64,000 nt of DNA from Rhodoplanes sp046000175 (GCF_046000175.1 NZ_JBEOMB010000048.1:58974-122973); one strand, 5' to 3'; counted from the first letter of the stretch, positions 1 to 8,579 are shown. Notes: generated by a model from the letters alone, not told the origin. A program made the numbers and translations.

Positions 1-207
1 GGCGCCTTCATCGGCTCGAACTCCTCGCTCGTCGCGCCGGTGAAGATCGGCGACGGCGCCTATGTCGGCTCCGGCTCGGTGATCACGGCTGACGTCCCGG
101 CCGACGGCCTCGCGGTCGCCCGTGGCAAGCAGACCGTCAAGGAAGGCTGGGCGGCGCGCTGGCGCGCCGTGATGGCCGCCAAGAAAAAGCCGCGATCGGC
201 GCCCTGA
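1..207 (+). CDS. glmU: GlmU, C-terminal end (partial)
   Basis: This is the 3' end of the bifunctional N-acetylglucosamine-1-phosphate uridyltransferase / glucosamine-1-phosphate acetyltransferase, which makes UDP-GlcNAc for peptidoglycan and lipid A. The frame is open from base 1 and stops at 205-207. The 68 visible residues show hexapeptide-repeat turns of a left-handed beta helix (GAFIGSNSSLVAPVKIGDG, then YVGSGSVI) and a short basic tail. Another hexapeptide acyltransferase would look similar over so short a stretch, but glmS lies 108 bases downstream on the same strand, which is the usual alphaproteobacterial glmU-glmS order. The start lies outside the window. Confidence 0.88.
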   Translation, partial: GAFIGSNSSLVAPVKIGDGAYVGSGSVITADVPADGLAVARGKQTVKEGWAARWRAVMAAKKKPRSAP

Positions 208-315
208 GGTCGGCCCGTTCGGGCGGGTGCCGGTCCTGTTCTTGCTTCGCACCGACGCCGCCGGGTCCTCCGGCCGCGCGTCGGCGATCCGCTCGCGAAA
301 AGGGGTGCTCCTCCC

Positions 316-2139
316 ATGTGTGGAATCATCGGAATCCTCGGGCGCGAGGCGGTCGCGCCGCGGATGGTCGACGCGCTCAAGCGGCTCGAGTACCGCGGCT
401 ACGATTCGGCTGGCGTCGCCACCCTGGAGCACGGCCACCTGACCCGCCGCCGCGCCGAGGGGAAGCTCAAGAACCTGGAGCACCGGCTGGAGCGCGAGCC
501 GCTCGCCGGCACCATCGGCATCGGCCACACCCGTTGGGCGACGCACGGCCGTCCGAACGAGACCAACGCGCATCCGCATGCCGGAAAGCGCGTCGCCGTC
601 GTCCACAACGGCATCATCGAGAACTTCAACGAGCTGCGCCACGAGCTGCAGGGCAACGGGGCGAGCTTCGTCACCGAGACCGACACCGAGGTGGTGGCGC
701 ACCTCGTCGACCACCTGATGGGGACCGGCCTGTCGCCCGTCGAGGCCGTCAAGGCGGCGCTGCCGCGGCTGCGCGGCGCCTTCGCGCTCGGCTTCCTGTT
801 CGAGGGTGAGGAGGATCTCCTGATCGGCGCGCGGCGCGGCTCGCCGCTGGCGGTCGGCCATGGCGACGGCGAGATGTATCTCGGCTCCGACGCGATCGCG
901 CTCGCCCCCTTCACCTCGACGATCAGCTATCTCGAGGACGGCGACTGGGTGGTCCTGAAGCGCGGCGGCCTGCAAGTCTACGACGAGTCCGGCGCGCCGG
1001 TGAAACGGACGACGATGAAGTCGGCCGCGTCGGCCTTCCTGGTCGACAAGGGCAACTACCGCCACTTCATGGCGAAGGAAATCCACGAGCAGCCCGAGGT
1101 GGTCGGGCACACGCTGGCGCACTATGTCGACTTCGCGAACGAGCGCGTGGTCCTCCCGGACCTGCCGTTCGACTTCCGCACCGTGCAGCGCGTCACCATC
1201 GCGGCCTGCGGCACCGCCTATTACGCGGGGCTGACCAGCAAGTACTGGTTCGAGCGATTCGCGCGGCTGCCCGTCGAGATCGAGATCGCCTCCGAGCTGC
1301 GCTACGGCGACGCCCCGTTCACGCCCGGCAACCTCTCGGTGTTCGTCTCCCAGTCGGGCGAGACCGCCGACACGCTGGCGACGCTGCGCCACGCCAAGGC
1401 GAACGGCCAGCACGTCGTCTCCGTCGTCAACGTCCCGACCTCCACGATCGCCCGCGAGAGCGACGTGGTGATGCCGACGCTCGCCGGCCCGGAGATCGGC
1501 GTCGCCTCGACCAAGGCGTTCACCTGCCAGCTGGTGGTGCTCGCCTGCCTCGCCATCGCGGCCGGCCGTGCCCGCGGCAATCTGTCCGAGGACGACGAGC
1601 GCCGCCTGGTGCGCGCCCTGATCGAGGTGCCGCGCCACATGACGGCGGCGCTGGCGCTGGAGCCCGAGGTCGAGAAGCTCGCCCGCGACATCGCCAAGAG
1701 CCGCGACGTGCTCTATCTCGGCCGCGGCACCAGCTTCCCGCTGGCGCTCGAAGGCGCGCTGAAGCTCAAGGAGATCTCCTACATCCATGCCGAGGGCTAC
1801 GCGGCCGGCGAACTCAAGCACGGGCCCATCGCGCTGATCGACGAGACGATTCCGGTGATCGTCATCGCCCCGCACGACCGCGTCTTCGAGAAGACCGTCT
1901 CGAACATGCAGGAGGTCGCCGCCCGCGGCGGCAAGATCATCCTGCTCACCGACCCGCAGGGCGTCGCCGAGGCGACGGTCGATTCGCTCGCCACCGTGGT
2001 GCTGCCGCACATGCCGGCCTCCGTCACACCCATGGTGTACGCGGTGCCGGTGCAGATGCTCGCCTACCATGCGGCCGTCATCATGGGCACCGACGTCGAC
2101 CAGCCGCGCAACCTCGCCAAATCGGTCACGGTCGAATAG
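316..2139 (+). CDS. glmS: Glutamine-fructose-6-phosphate aminotransferase
   Basis: The enzyme transfers the amide nitrogen of glutamine to fructose-6-phosphate to give glucosamine-6-phosphate, the first step of UDP-GlcNAc synthesis, in the cytoplasm. The protein is 607 residues, the usual length. It begins MCGIIGILG, so Cys2 becomes the N-terminal nucleophile of the Ntn glutaminase domain. Two SIS sugar-isomerase domains follow (roughly 280-420 and 450-595), with CGTAYYAG near residue 296, SQSGETADT near 345 and the family C-terminus NLAKSVTVE. It probably forms an operon with glmU. No glmS ribozyme is visible upstream. Confidence 0.98.
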   Translation: MCGIIGILGREAVAPRMVDALKRLEYRGYDSAGVATLEHGHLTRRRAEGKLKNLEHRLEREPLAGTIGIGHTRWATHGRPNETNAHPHAGKRVAVVHNGIIENFNELRHELQGNGASFVTETDTEVVAHLVDHLMGTGLSPVEAVKAALPRLRGAFALGFLFEGEEDLLIGARRGSPLAVGHGDGEMYLGSDAIALAPFTSTISYLEDGDWVVLKRGGLQVYDESGAPVKRTTMKSAASAFLVDKGNYRHFMAKEIHEQPEVVGHTLAHYVDFANERVVLPDLPFDFRTVQRVTIAACGTAYYAGLTSKYWFERFARLPVEIEIASELRYGDAPFTPGNLSVFVSQSGETADTLATLRHAKANGQHVVSVVNVPTSTIARESDVVMPTLAGPEIGVASTKAFTCQLVVLACLAIAAGRARGNLSEDDERRLVRALIEVPRHMTAALALEPEVEKLARDIAKSRDVLYLGRGTSFPLALEGALKLKEISYIHAEGYAAGELKHGPIALIDETIPVIVIAPHDRVFEKTVSNMQEVAARGGKIILLTDPQGVAEATVDSLATVVLPHMPASVTPMVYAVPVQMLAYHAAVIMGTDVDQPRNLAKSVTVE

Positions 2140-2208
2140 ATTCGACGGCGATCTCCGGGCCGCGCGCGCCACGCCGCGCGGCCGACCGCGAAGACAGGGC
2201 CGACGATC

Positions 2209-3087
2209 GTGACCGACACGCCGAAGCCGCCCGCGGACCCGCACATCGGGGCGTCGCACACCGGGGCGCCCAAGTCGACCGACAAGCCGCTCGTCCACCC
2301 GGCGCCGTCGCTCGGGGGCGGCGCGCGACTGCGCAACTACTTCCTCACCGGCCTCGTCGTCGCCGGGCCGGTCGCCATCACGCTGTGGCTGACCTGGTCC
2401 TTCGTCACCTGGGTCGATGCGCTGGTGCAGCCCTTCATCCCGGTCCAGTACCGGCCCGAGACCTATCTGCCCTGGCGCATCCCGGGCACCGGCCTGATCA
2501 TCGCGTTCCTGGCACTGACCATGCTGGGCTTCTTCACGGCCAACCTGGTGGGGCGGACGCTGGTCGAGTTCGGCGAGCGCCTGCTCGACCGCATGCCGCT
2601 GGTGCGCTCGCTCTACAAGGGCCTCAAGCAGGTGTTCGAGACGCTGTTCTCCGAGACCGGCTCGAGCTTCCGCAAGGTGGCGCTGATCGAGTTTCCCTCG
2701 CCCGGCATGTGGTCGCTGGTGTTCCTCTCCGCCTCGCCGGGCCAGCAGGTCTCCGACCGGCTGCCGGCCGGGGAGCACGTCTCCTGCTTCATGCCCTGCA
2801 CGCCGAACCCGACCACTGGCTTCTTCTTTTACGTGCCGAAGAGCCGGATCATCGAGCTCGACATGACGGTGGAGGCGGCCGCCAAGCTGGTGATGTCGGC
2901 CGGCATGATCCAGCCGAACGGCAACGAGGGGCAGAAGAAGCTCGCGGCGCTCGCCGCGGCGGCGCAGACCATCCAGGCCGCCGAGGCGGCCGGCAAGGCG
3001 GCGGCCGCCGAGCACGCCGCCGAAGATCGCGAGGGCGCCGGTCGGGACGGCGACGCGGCCCGCAAGGCCGCGGCCACGGCGGGCTGA
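2209..3087 (+). CDS. DUF502 family membrane protein
   Basis: This is a 292-residue inner-membrane protein of the DUF502 family, whose function is not established. A Pro/Thr-rich N-terminus precedes two hydrophobic segments (about residues 44-70 and 94-115). The conserved family regions follow, including RMPLVRSLYKGLKQV and the strand around CTPNPTTGFFFYVP. The last 60 or so residues are an Ala/Lys/Glu-rich tail that looks helical and disordered. Translation is placed at the GTG at 2209, 69 bases after glmS. A DUF502 gene next to recG is a common Rhizobiales arrangement; here two to four small genes intervene. Confidence 0.85.
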   Translation: MTDTPKPPADPHIGASHTGAPKSTDKPLVHPAPSLGGGARLRNYFLTGLVVAGPVAITLWLTWSFVTWVDALVQPFIPVQYRPETYLPWRIPGTGLIIAFLALTMLGFFTANLVGRTLVEFGERLLDRMPLVRSLYKGLKQVFETLFSETGSSFRKVALIEFPSPGMWSLVFLSASPGQQVSDRLPAGEHVSCFMPCTPNPTTGFFFYVPKSRIIELDMTVEAAAKLVMSAGMIQPNGNEGQKKLAALAAAAQTIQAAEAAGKAAAAEHAAEDREGAGRDGDAARKAAATAG

Positions 3088-3109
3088 GCAGGCGGCGGAC
3101 CGGGCGCGC

Positions 3110-3691
3110 ATGGTTCAGGTCGTGGTGCCCGGCGTGCTGCCGTCCGATTCGCTCCAGCCGGAATCGTTGCACGGCATGCGTGCGGCCGAGGCGCTGAGCA
3201 GCCGCCTGCTGCTCACCCAGCTCGCCACGCGCGCCCTGGAGGACTGGTGCCGCGCCCGCGGTCTCGGCGCCGGCCGCATCACGGTGCGGCGGCACGACCG
3301 GCCGGCCCCCGCCGTGCTCGATCCCGACAGTCTCGCGGCGCTCGGCGGGGACGCCCGCGGGACGACGCTGCGGCGGGTCGATATCCGGCTCGGCGGTCTG
3401 GTGCTCGTCGATGCCGTGAACTGGTACTTCGCCGATCGCCTGACCGCGGCGATGCGCGAGCGCCTGCGCGGCGACACGCCGTTCGGCGAGGCGATCGCCG
3501 ACCTGAAGCCGCGGCGCCGAACCTTCCACGTCAGCGTCGCACCGGCCGACGTGATCGAGGCGGCGACCCGGGACGCCGGGCCGGATGCCGCGGCCGTCCA
3601 CGTCTTCGAGCACCGCGCCGCGCTCGACCTGCCGGACGGCACGCCGGTCGCCGTGGTCCACGAACGCTACCGGGCCGTGCTGGTGCGATAG
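3110..3691 (+). CDS. Hypothetical protein, possibly chorismate-lyase-like fold
   Basis: This 193-residue soluble protein has no signal peptide. The central stretch (VDAVNWYFADRL, then TPFGEAIADLKPRRRTF at about residues 103-142) resembles small proteobacterial proteins with a UbiC/chorismate-lyase-like fold, which share the pattern NWY..RL, TPFG, and an R-rich strand. I could not place catalytic residues, so no activity is assigned. The gene lies 22 bases after the DUF502 gene and may be cotranscribed with it. A palindromic repeat follows its stop codon. The family call is from memory of motif patterns and is tentative. Confidence 0.6.
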   Translation: MVQVVVPGVLPSDSLQPESLHGMRAAEALSSRLLLTQLATRALEDWCRARGLGAGRITVRRHDRPAPAVLDPDSLAALGGDARGTTLRRVDIRLGGLVLVDAVNWYFADRLTAAMRERLRGDTPFGEAIADLKPRRRTFHVSVAPADVIEAATRDAGPDAAAVHVFEHRAALDLPDGTPVAVVHERYRAVLVR

Positions 3692-3724
3692 CGCCTCTCG
3701 CCCGTGGAGGCCTTGGCAGAATTC

Positions 3725-3825
3725 GTCATTCCGGGGCGCCCCGAAGGCGCGAACCCGGAATCCAGCGGCGAGCTCGAGTCTGGGCTGGATTCCGGGTTCG
3801 GCGCGGCGCGCCGCCCCGGAATGAC
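3725..3825. repeat. Palindromic intergenic repeat, family A copy 1
   Basis: This is an imperfect inverted repeat about 100 bp long. The outer arms read GTCATTCCGGGGCG and its complement, and the inner arms GAACCCGGAATCCAGC and its complement, around a variable centre. Near-identical copies occur at 22742-22844, 25376-25480, 45940-46041 and 47569-47670, with a half copy at 55381-55394. All copies lie between genes. Confidence 0.9.
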
Positions 3826-3879
3826 CGAATAACGCAAAGCCCGCCAGTGGTGATTGGGCGCGCCGCGCCGGCGCGCCGA

Positions 3880-4290
3880 TCACGCCTTGGCGTCGAGCAG
3901 CGTCCTGGTCATCTCGTGGCCGGTCTTCATCACCCGCGCATTGGCCGTGAACGTGTAGCTGGCGATCACCTGCTCGACCATCTCGCGGGTGAGGTCGACG
4001 GCGGGCGCCGCCACCATGCCGTTCGGATCGGCGAACGGCGCCTGCGGGTCCGGCGTCGGGACCGGCGGCTCGCCCGTGGTCGTGACGGTCGTCTGCGTGC
4101 CGCCGGTCGCGGCTGCCGTCTGGTTGACCCGCAGCGTCGCGTAGGCGCTCGGCTGACCGGCCGGCACGGTGCCGGTCTTGCCGGGCAGGGCGCCGGTCGA
4201 GCGGACATTCGCGACGTTGCTGGCCGACACCTCGACGCGGCGGACAGCCGCCGTCATGCCGGACAGTGCGATGGTGGCGATGGTGCTCAC
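3880..4290 (-). CDS. Solitary FlgC-like flagellar rod protein
   Basis: The 136-residue product resembles a shortened FlgC, a proximal rod component of the flagellar basal body. The N-terminus (IALSGMTAAVRRVEVSASNV) matches the N-terminal rod-protein helix. The C-terminus (VDLTREMVEQVIASYTFTAN, followed by KTGHEMTRTLLDA) matches the C-terminal helix that forms the axial coiled coil. The middle is short and Thr/Pro-rich. No other flagellar gene is in the window, so this is a stand-alone paralogue. It may be a rod protein, a secreted relative, or a remnant; the full-length frame argues against a pseudogene. Confidence 0.7.
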   Translation of the reverse strand: MSTIATIALSGMTAAVRRVEVSASNVANVRSTGALPGKTGTVPAGQPSAYATLRVNQTAAATGGTQTTVTTTGEPPVPTPDPQAPFADPNGMVAAPAVDLTREMVEQVIASYTFTANARVMKTGHEMTRTLLDAKA

Positions 4291-4455
4291 GCGGGCCCTC
4301 GTGGCGTCGGATCGACGTCCGCCGAGTGGGCCACGCGATCCGCCAAGGCCGCGTTGACGCGGCCGCCGAAACGGGGGCTGCGTCTTTCACGGTTCGTTAA
4401 GGATGCGGGGAGGGCGAACCTGTCAGCGCATGCTCGAGCGCTGGACCTGTCGCCG

Positions 4456-4555
4456 GTCGTGCTCCGCGAAGGCGGAGCACCCAGTACGCTGAAGCGCTTC
4501 GACGTCCTGTCGGGCGTCGGTGGATACTGGGTCGTCCGCCTGCGCGGATGACGAC
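4456..4555. repeat. Intergenic repeat, family C copy 1
   Basis: Two inverted modules flank a variable centre: GCTCCGCGAAGGCGGAGCAC with CCCAGTAC, then GGATACTGGGTCGTCCGC with GCGGATGACGAC. A second copy is at 47686-47780, and a fragment of its left arm is at 47531-47548. The rest of the 329-base gap 4291-4619, between the FlgC-like and HdeA-like genes, shows nothing I can interpret. Confidence 0.8.
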
Positions 4556-4619
4556 CATCGAGAGGCCGAGATCGGGTCGAGCGCCGATCTGGTCACGCTT
4601 TCGCGTCAGGTCTCGCAGA

Positions 4620-4976
4620 TCAGTCGAACAGCTTGTCCGCCGCCGTGATCACGCCGACGTTCGGGTTCTCGCTGCAGTATTGCGCGAGCTTCTTGGTGTT
4701 CGCCTCGAGTCGCTCGGTGTCGATGATCGGCGGATCGTCCTCGTCGCGGTAATAGGCGTCGAGCCAGGCCAGCGTGATGGTGATGTCGTCCTTGCTGCTC
4801 GACAGGAACTGCTTGCAGGAGAGTGTCGAGAGATCGAACTTTTCGGCCGCGGCCGGCGCCGCGAGGCCGATCACGAGGGCGGCGGCGATAATCGCGGGCG
4901 AGAACCGTCCGCGCGAGAACCGTCCGCGCGAGAAACGTCCGGGGGAGAAACGTCCGACCGAGAAACGTCCGATCAT
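4620..4976 (-). CDS. HdeA/HdeB-family periplasmic protein
   Basis: This small exported protein (118 residues) is of the HdeA family; the characterised members are acid-activated periplasmic chaperones. After a hydrophobic segment (AIIAAALVIGLAAPAAAEK, about 28-46) the mature part shows LSTLSCKQFLSSSKDDITI, AWLDAYYRDEDDPPIIDTE and a second Cys in LAQYCSENP, the usual disulfide pair. The n-region is odd: directly after Met-Ile come five copies of a pentapeptide GRFSx, encoded by a 15-bp tandem array. No other start codon gives a credible signal peptide, so the repeats appear to be translated. The repeats add positive charge, which suits a signal n-region. Confidence 0.85.
   Translation of the reverse strand: MIGRFSVGRFSPGRFSRGRFSRGRFSPAIIAAALVIGLAAPAAAEKFDLSTLSCKQFLSSSKDDITITLAWLDAYYRDEDDPPIIDTERLEANTKKLAQYCSENPNVGVITAADKLFD
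4900..4974 (-). repeat. 15-bp tandem array, five units, in HdeA-like signal region
   Basis: Five contiguous 15-bp units (plus-strand form GAGAACCGTCCGCGC or GAGAAACGTCCG with a variable last three bases) occupy exactly codons 3 to 27 of the HdeA-like gene. The period is five codons, so copy-number change keeps the frame. The two left units are identical to each other. Confidence 0.95.
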
Positions 4977-5125
4977 GGGGCTCAGGCTCCTGGTGAAAAC
5001 GGGCGACCATGCGTCGCCCGCTGCCTCGGACCGAGGCGGCGCGCATTATGCTGAGAGTGCGGAGCTTCGTCCCCGGCGACCTGCGAAAAGTTCGCGACGG
5101 CCGCGCACAAGCCCGTGATCGCGTG

Positions 5126-7225
5126 TCACCCGGCGCGGATCAGGCGCACCGCCTCGTCGCGGCCGAAGAGGTAGAGGAGGGTGCGCAGCGCCGCGCCGCG
5201 CTCGCCGTCGAGGCCGCCGTCGCGCTCCATGATCAGCTTGGCGTCGTCGCGCGCCGCCTGCAGCAGCTCGCCGTGCACCTCGATGCGGGCGACCCGAAAG
5301 CCCGGCAGGCCGCTCTGTCGCGTGCCGAGCACGTCGCCCTCGCCGCGTAGCTTCAGGTCCTCCTCGGCGATGCGGAAGCCGTCCTCGGTGTCCCGCATGG
5401 TGGCGAGCCGCGCCTTCGCCGCCTCGCCGAGCGGCGCTTTGTAGAGGAGCAGGCAGGTGGACTTCTCGGCGCCGCGGCCGATGCGGCCGCGGAGCTGATG
5501 GAGCTGGGCGAGGCCGAAGCGCTCCGCGTGCTCGATCACCATCACGCTCGCGCGCGGCACGTCGACGCCGACCTCGATGACGGTCGTGGCGACCAGCAGC
5601 ATGGTCTCGGCGGCGGCGAACTTCGCCATCGCCGCGTCCTTCTCGGTGCCGCGCATCTTGCCGTGCACGAGGCCGACCACGCCCTCGCCGAACACCTCCG
5701 ACAGATCGCGAAAACGGTCCTGGGCGGCGGCGAGATCGATCGTCTCGGACTCCTCCACCAGCGGACAGACCCAGTAGACCTGCCGCCCCTCCGCAATGGC
5801 GCGACCGACCGCCGCGACGACGTCGTCGATCCGGTCGAGCGCCACGGTGCGGGTGTCGATCGGTTTTCGCCCGGCGGGTTTTTCACGCAATTCCGAGATG
5901 TCCATGTCGCCGAAATACGTCAACACGAGTGTTCGCGGAATCGGCGTCGCCGTCATCACCAGCACGTCGACGGCGCGGCCCTTCTGCGCCAGCGCCAGGC
6001 GCTGGTGGACGCCGAAGCGGTGCTGCTCGTCGACCACGGCGAGGGCGAGATCCTTGAACGCCACCTCGTCCTGGAAGATCGCGTGGGTGCCGACCAGAAT
6101 GTCGATCTCGCCGTCGGCGAGCTTTTGCAGCGTCTCGCCGCGCTCGCGGCCGCGCTCGCGGCCGGTCAGGATGGCGACGCGCAGGCCGGCCTTCTCGGCG
6201 AGCGGCGCGATGGTCTTCAGATGCTGCCGTGCCAGAATCTCGGTCGGCGCCATCAGGGCGGCCTGGCTGCCGGCCTCGACGGCCGCCGCGCAGGCGAACA
6301 GCGCGACGACCGTCTTGCCGGAGCCGACGTCGCCCTGCAGCAGCCGCAGCATGCGCTCGGGCTTCTCCAGATCCGCCGCGATGTCCTCGACGGCCTTGGC
6401 CTGCGAGGCGGTGAGCGTCCAGGGCAGGGCGGCGCGCAGCTTCTCACGGATGCGGCCGTCGCCCGTGGTCGAGCGGCCGGCGGCCTTCTTCATGCGGGCC
6501 CGCATCATCATCAGCGCGAGCTGGCCGGCCAAAAGCTCGTCATAGGCGAGGCGTGACCATGCGGCCTTCTCCGGCGCGGAATCGTCGGGCGACGACGGGC
6601 GGTGAACCGCGCGCAGCGCGTCGCCGAAGCTCGGAAACTTTCGCGTGGCCATGAAGGCCGCGTCCTGCCATTCGGGCAGCGCCGGCACCTTTGTGAGCGC
6701 CGCCTCCACGGCGCGTCGCACGCCCCACGGCGACAGGCCCTCGGTGAGCGGATAGACCGGCTCGACGGCCGGCATCTTGGCGACGTCCTGCTCGGTGACG
6801 ACGCGATCGGGATGCACCATCTGCAGCATCCCGTCATAGGTCGCGACCGTGCCCGACACCCACCGCGTCTCGCCGACGGGGAGGAGCTTCTCCATCACCT
6901 CGGGCCGCGCCTTGAAATAGGTGATGATCAGGTCGCCGGTGCCGTCGCTCGCATAGATGAGATACGGGGCGCGCGAGCGGCCCGGCGCCGGCGGGCGATG
7001 GCGGTCGACCGTCACCAGAACGGTCGCGATCTGGCCCGGCTTGACGTCGCGCAGCAGTGGCCGCGCCCGCCGGTCGACCACGCCGGTCGGCAGATGGAAG
7101 ACGAGGTCGAGCACCCGCGGCTCGTCGCGGTCGAGCAGGCGGCGGTACAGCCGCTCGAACTTCGGCCCGATCCCCGTGAGGGTGGTCACCGAAGCGAACA
7201 GGGGATTGAGGGCGGTGGGTCTCAC
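5126..7225 (-). CDS. recG: ATP-dependent DNA helicase RecG
   Basis: RecG reverses stalled replication forks and migrates Holliday junctions. The product is 699 residues when started at the GTG at 7225 (VRPTALNPLFASVTTLTGIG), which matches the family N-terminus; an upstream frame extension to 7348 is not conserved-looking. Visible features are the wedge/OB domain (about 60-160), Walker A GDVGSGKT near residue 297, DEQHRFG, TATPIPRT, and the C-terminal helicase part with QLRGRIGRG and GEGDVLGTRQSG. It faces the DUF2087, sdhE and mfd genes across a 251-base divergent region. Confidence 0.97.
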   Translation of the reverse strand: MRPTALNPLFASVTTLTGIGPKFERLYRRLLDRDEPRVLDLVFHLPTGVVDRRARPLLRDVKPGQIATVLVTVDRHRPPAPGRSRAPYLIYASDGTGDLIITYFKARPEVMEKLLPVGETRWVSGTVATYDGMLQMVHPDRVVTEQDVAKMPAVEPVYPLTEGLSPWGVRRAVEAALTKVPALPEWQDAAFMATRKFPSFGDALRAVHRPSSPDDSAPEKAAWSRLAYDELLAGQLALMMMRARMKKAAGRSTTGDGRIREKLRAALPWTLTASQAKAVEDIAADLEKPERMLRLLQGDVGSGKTVVALFACAAAVEAGSQAALMAPTEILARQHLKTIAPLAEKAGLRVAILTGRERGRERGETLQKLADGEIDILVGTHAIFQDEVAFKDLALAVVDEQHRFGVHQRLALAQKGRAVDVLVMTATPIPRTLVLTYFGDMDISELREKPAGRKPIDTRTVALDRIDDVVAAVGRAIAEGRQVYWVCPLVEESETIDLAAAQDRFRDLSEVFGEGVVGLVHGKMRGTEKDAAMAKFAAAETMLLVATTVIEVGVDVPRASVMVIEHAERFGLAQLHQLRGRIGRGAEKSTCLLLYKAPLGEAAKARLATMRDTEDGFRIAEEDLKLRGEGDVLGTRQSGLPGFRVARIEVHGELLQAARDDAKLIMERDGGLDGERGAALRTLLYLFGRDEAVRLIRAG

Positions 7226-7362
7226 GGTCTCGTCCGGCGGCGGCCGTGCGGGTGCTTGCACGGCGTGGATCGCTGCCGTATATCGCACCTCGGTCGGCAG
7301 TTCACCCAGGCGTCGCCGCCCCGCAAGGGGAGCTAAACCTGCCAGCACGTCTCGTCACGGTC

Positions 7363-7407
7363 GACACCCTGTCTCCGGACAACATGTTTCCGGACACCCT
7401 GTCCCGT
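7363..7407 (+). repeat. 15-bp tandem array, three units
   Basis: Three adjacent 15-bp units, GACACCCTGTCTCCG, GACAACATGTTTCCG and GACACCCTGTCCCGT, lie in the recG/DUF2087 divergent region, 70 bases before the DUF2087 start. The period matches the arrays at 4900, 18398, 47239 and 58481, but the unit sequence is different. Confidence 0.85.
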
Positions 7408-7476
7408 GCCACGTCGAAGCCGGCGACCACGACGGTCCGTCAGGATCGGGCAAGAGCCCGGCACGGCGAGGATCAG

Positions 7477-8049
7477 ATGATGTCCCGTCAGATCTTTCCG
7501 TACATCGCGGACGACATGTCCGCGCTCGCCCGCGCCCTGAAGGGCGAGGTCTCCCGCGCTCTCGCCGCGAACGGCGGCGAGCCGCCCGGCCATGTCGAGC
7601 TGCTCAACATGCTGGCGCGCGCCGCCGGCTGCCGCAACTTCCAGCATTTCCGCGCCCAGGCCGAGGCGCGCGAGCGGCTGGAGAACCCGGCTCCGCCGGC
7701 GGCGCCCGAGCCGCCGGTGGATTTCGTCAAGGTCGAGCGCATCGCCAGGTACTTCGATGCGGAAGGGCGGCTCGTCCGCTGGCCCGGCAAGCACTCCGAC
7801 CGGCTTCCGTGCCTGTGGGTGATGTGGTCGCGGCTGCCGACCCGCACGGTGCTGTCGGAGCCCGCCGTCAACGAGGCCCTGAAGGCCGCGCACCGGTTCG
7901 GCGATCACGTGCTGCTGCGCCGCGAGCTGGTCGATCTCGGCCTGCTCGTCCGCACCCCGGACGGCCGCGAGTACCGCCGCGTCGAGCAGCCCCCACCGGC
8001 GGAGGCGCGGGCGTTGATCCGGCATCTTTCGGCACGAGCGCTCCCGTAG
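7477..8049 (+). CDS. DUF2087 domain protein
   Basis: This 190-residue soluble protein has two parts. The N-terminal half (to about residue 75) carries HVELLNMLARAAGCRNFQHF, a helical motif seen in many short alphaproteobacterial proteins. The C-terminal half (about 85-175) is a DUF2087 domain: RIARYFDAEGRLVRWPGKHS, then EPAVNEALKAAHRFGDHVLL and RRELVDLGLLVRTPDGREYR, the winged-helix-like pattern typical of the family. DUF2087 is often found with helix-turn-helix regulators, so a DNA-linked role is plausible but unproven. Two adjacent ATGs exist; the first at 7477 follows a GCGAGG ribosome-binding site. Confidence 0.75.
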   Translation: MMSRQIFPYIADDMSALARALKGEVSRALAANGGEPPGHVELLNMLARAAGCRNFQHFRAQAEARERLENPAPPAAPEPPVDFVKVERIARYFDAEGRLVRWPGKHSDRLPCLWVMWSRLPTRTVLSEPAVNEALKAAHRFGDHVLLRRELVDLGLLVRTPDGREYRRVEQPPPAEARALIRHLSARALP

Positions 8050-8242
8050 AACGGGCGACGGCGTCGTCGCCGTTGCCCGCCCGGTCCGACCTCACGCCGC
8101 GCGACACTGCGGGCATGCTTCGCAGGCCCGCCCTCCGACGTTGGAGATTCGGCCCCGGGTCGCTATATCGATCCCGCGCCCGGCCTCGTCCGGGCTTTCG
8201 GCGTTTTGACTAGGCGGGCGCCCCGGGCGCCGGGAGGGTGCC

Positions 8243-8533
8243 ATGACCGGAACCACACGATCGAGCGCGGGGCTGTCGGAGCGGCGGCGGCGACTGTTGT
8301 TCCGGGCCTGGCGGCGCGGCACCCGCGAGCTCGACCTGCTCACCGGGCGCTTCGCCGACGCCGTGATCGCCGACCTCACCGAGGACGAGGTGACCGAGTT
8401 CGAGGGCTGGTGCGCGGCGCCCGACCTCGACCTCTACGCCTGGATCACCGGGTCGAAGCCGGTGCCGCCCGAATACGACACGCCGCTGTTCCGCCGCCTC
8501 AAGGACTTCGACCACGGCGCCGCGGCGGTGTAG
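8243..8533 (+). CDS. sdhE: FAD assembly factor SdhE
   Basis: SdhE promotes covalent attachment of FAD to succinate dehydrogenase (SdhA). The 96-residue product has the family signature RRGTRELDLL (the RGxxE motif) at about residues 24-33, an acidic helix with DLTEDEVTEFEGW, and PDLDLYAWITG. A GGGAGGG ribosome-binding site sits 6 bases before the ATG. The order sdhE-mfd, facing recG, is common in Rhizobiales. A perfect-armed palindromic repeat separates it from mfd. Confidence 0.93.
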   Translation: MTGTTRSSAGLSERRRRLLFRAWRRGTRELDLLTGRFADAVIADLTEDEVTEFEGWCAAPDLDLYAWITGSKPVPPEYDTPLFRRLKDFDHGAAAV

Positions 8534-8579
8534 GGCCGTCGACGCAGTCGGGGTCGACTAAGCCAGTATCACCGACGCC

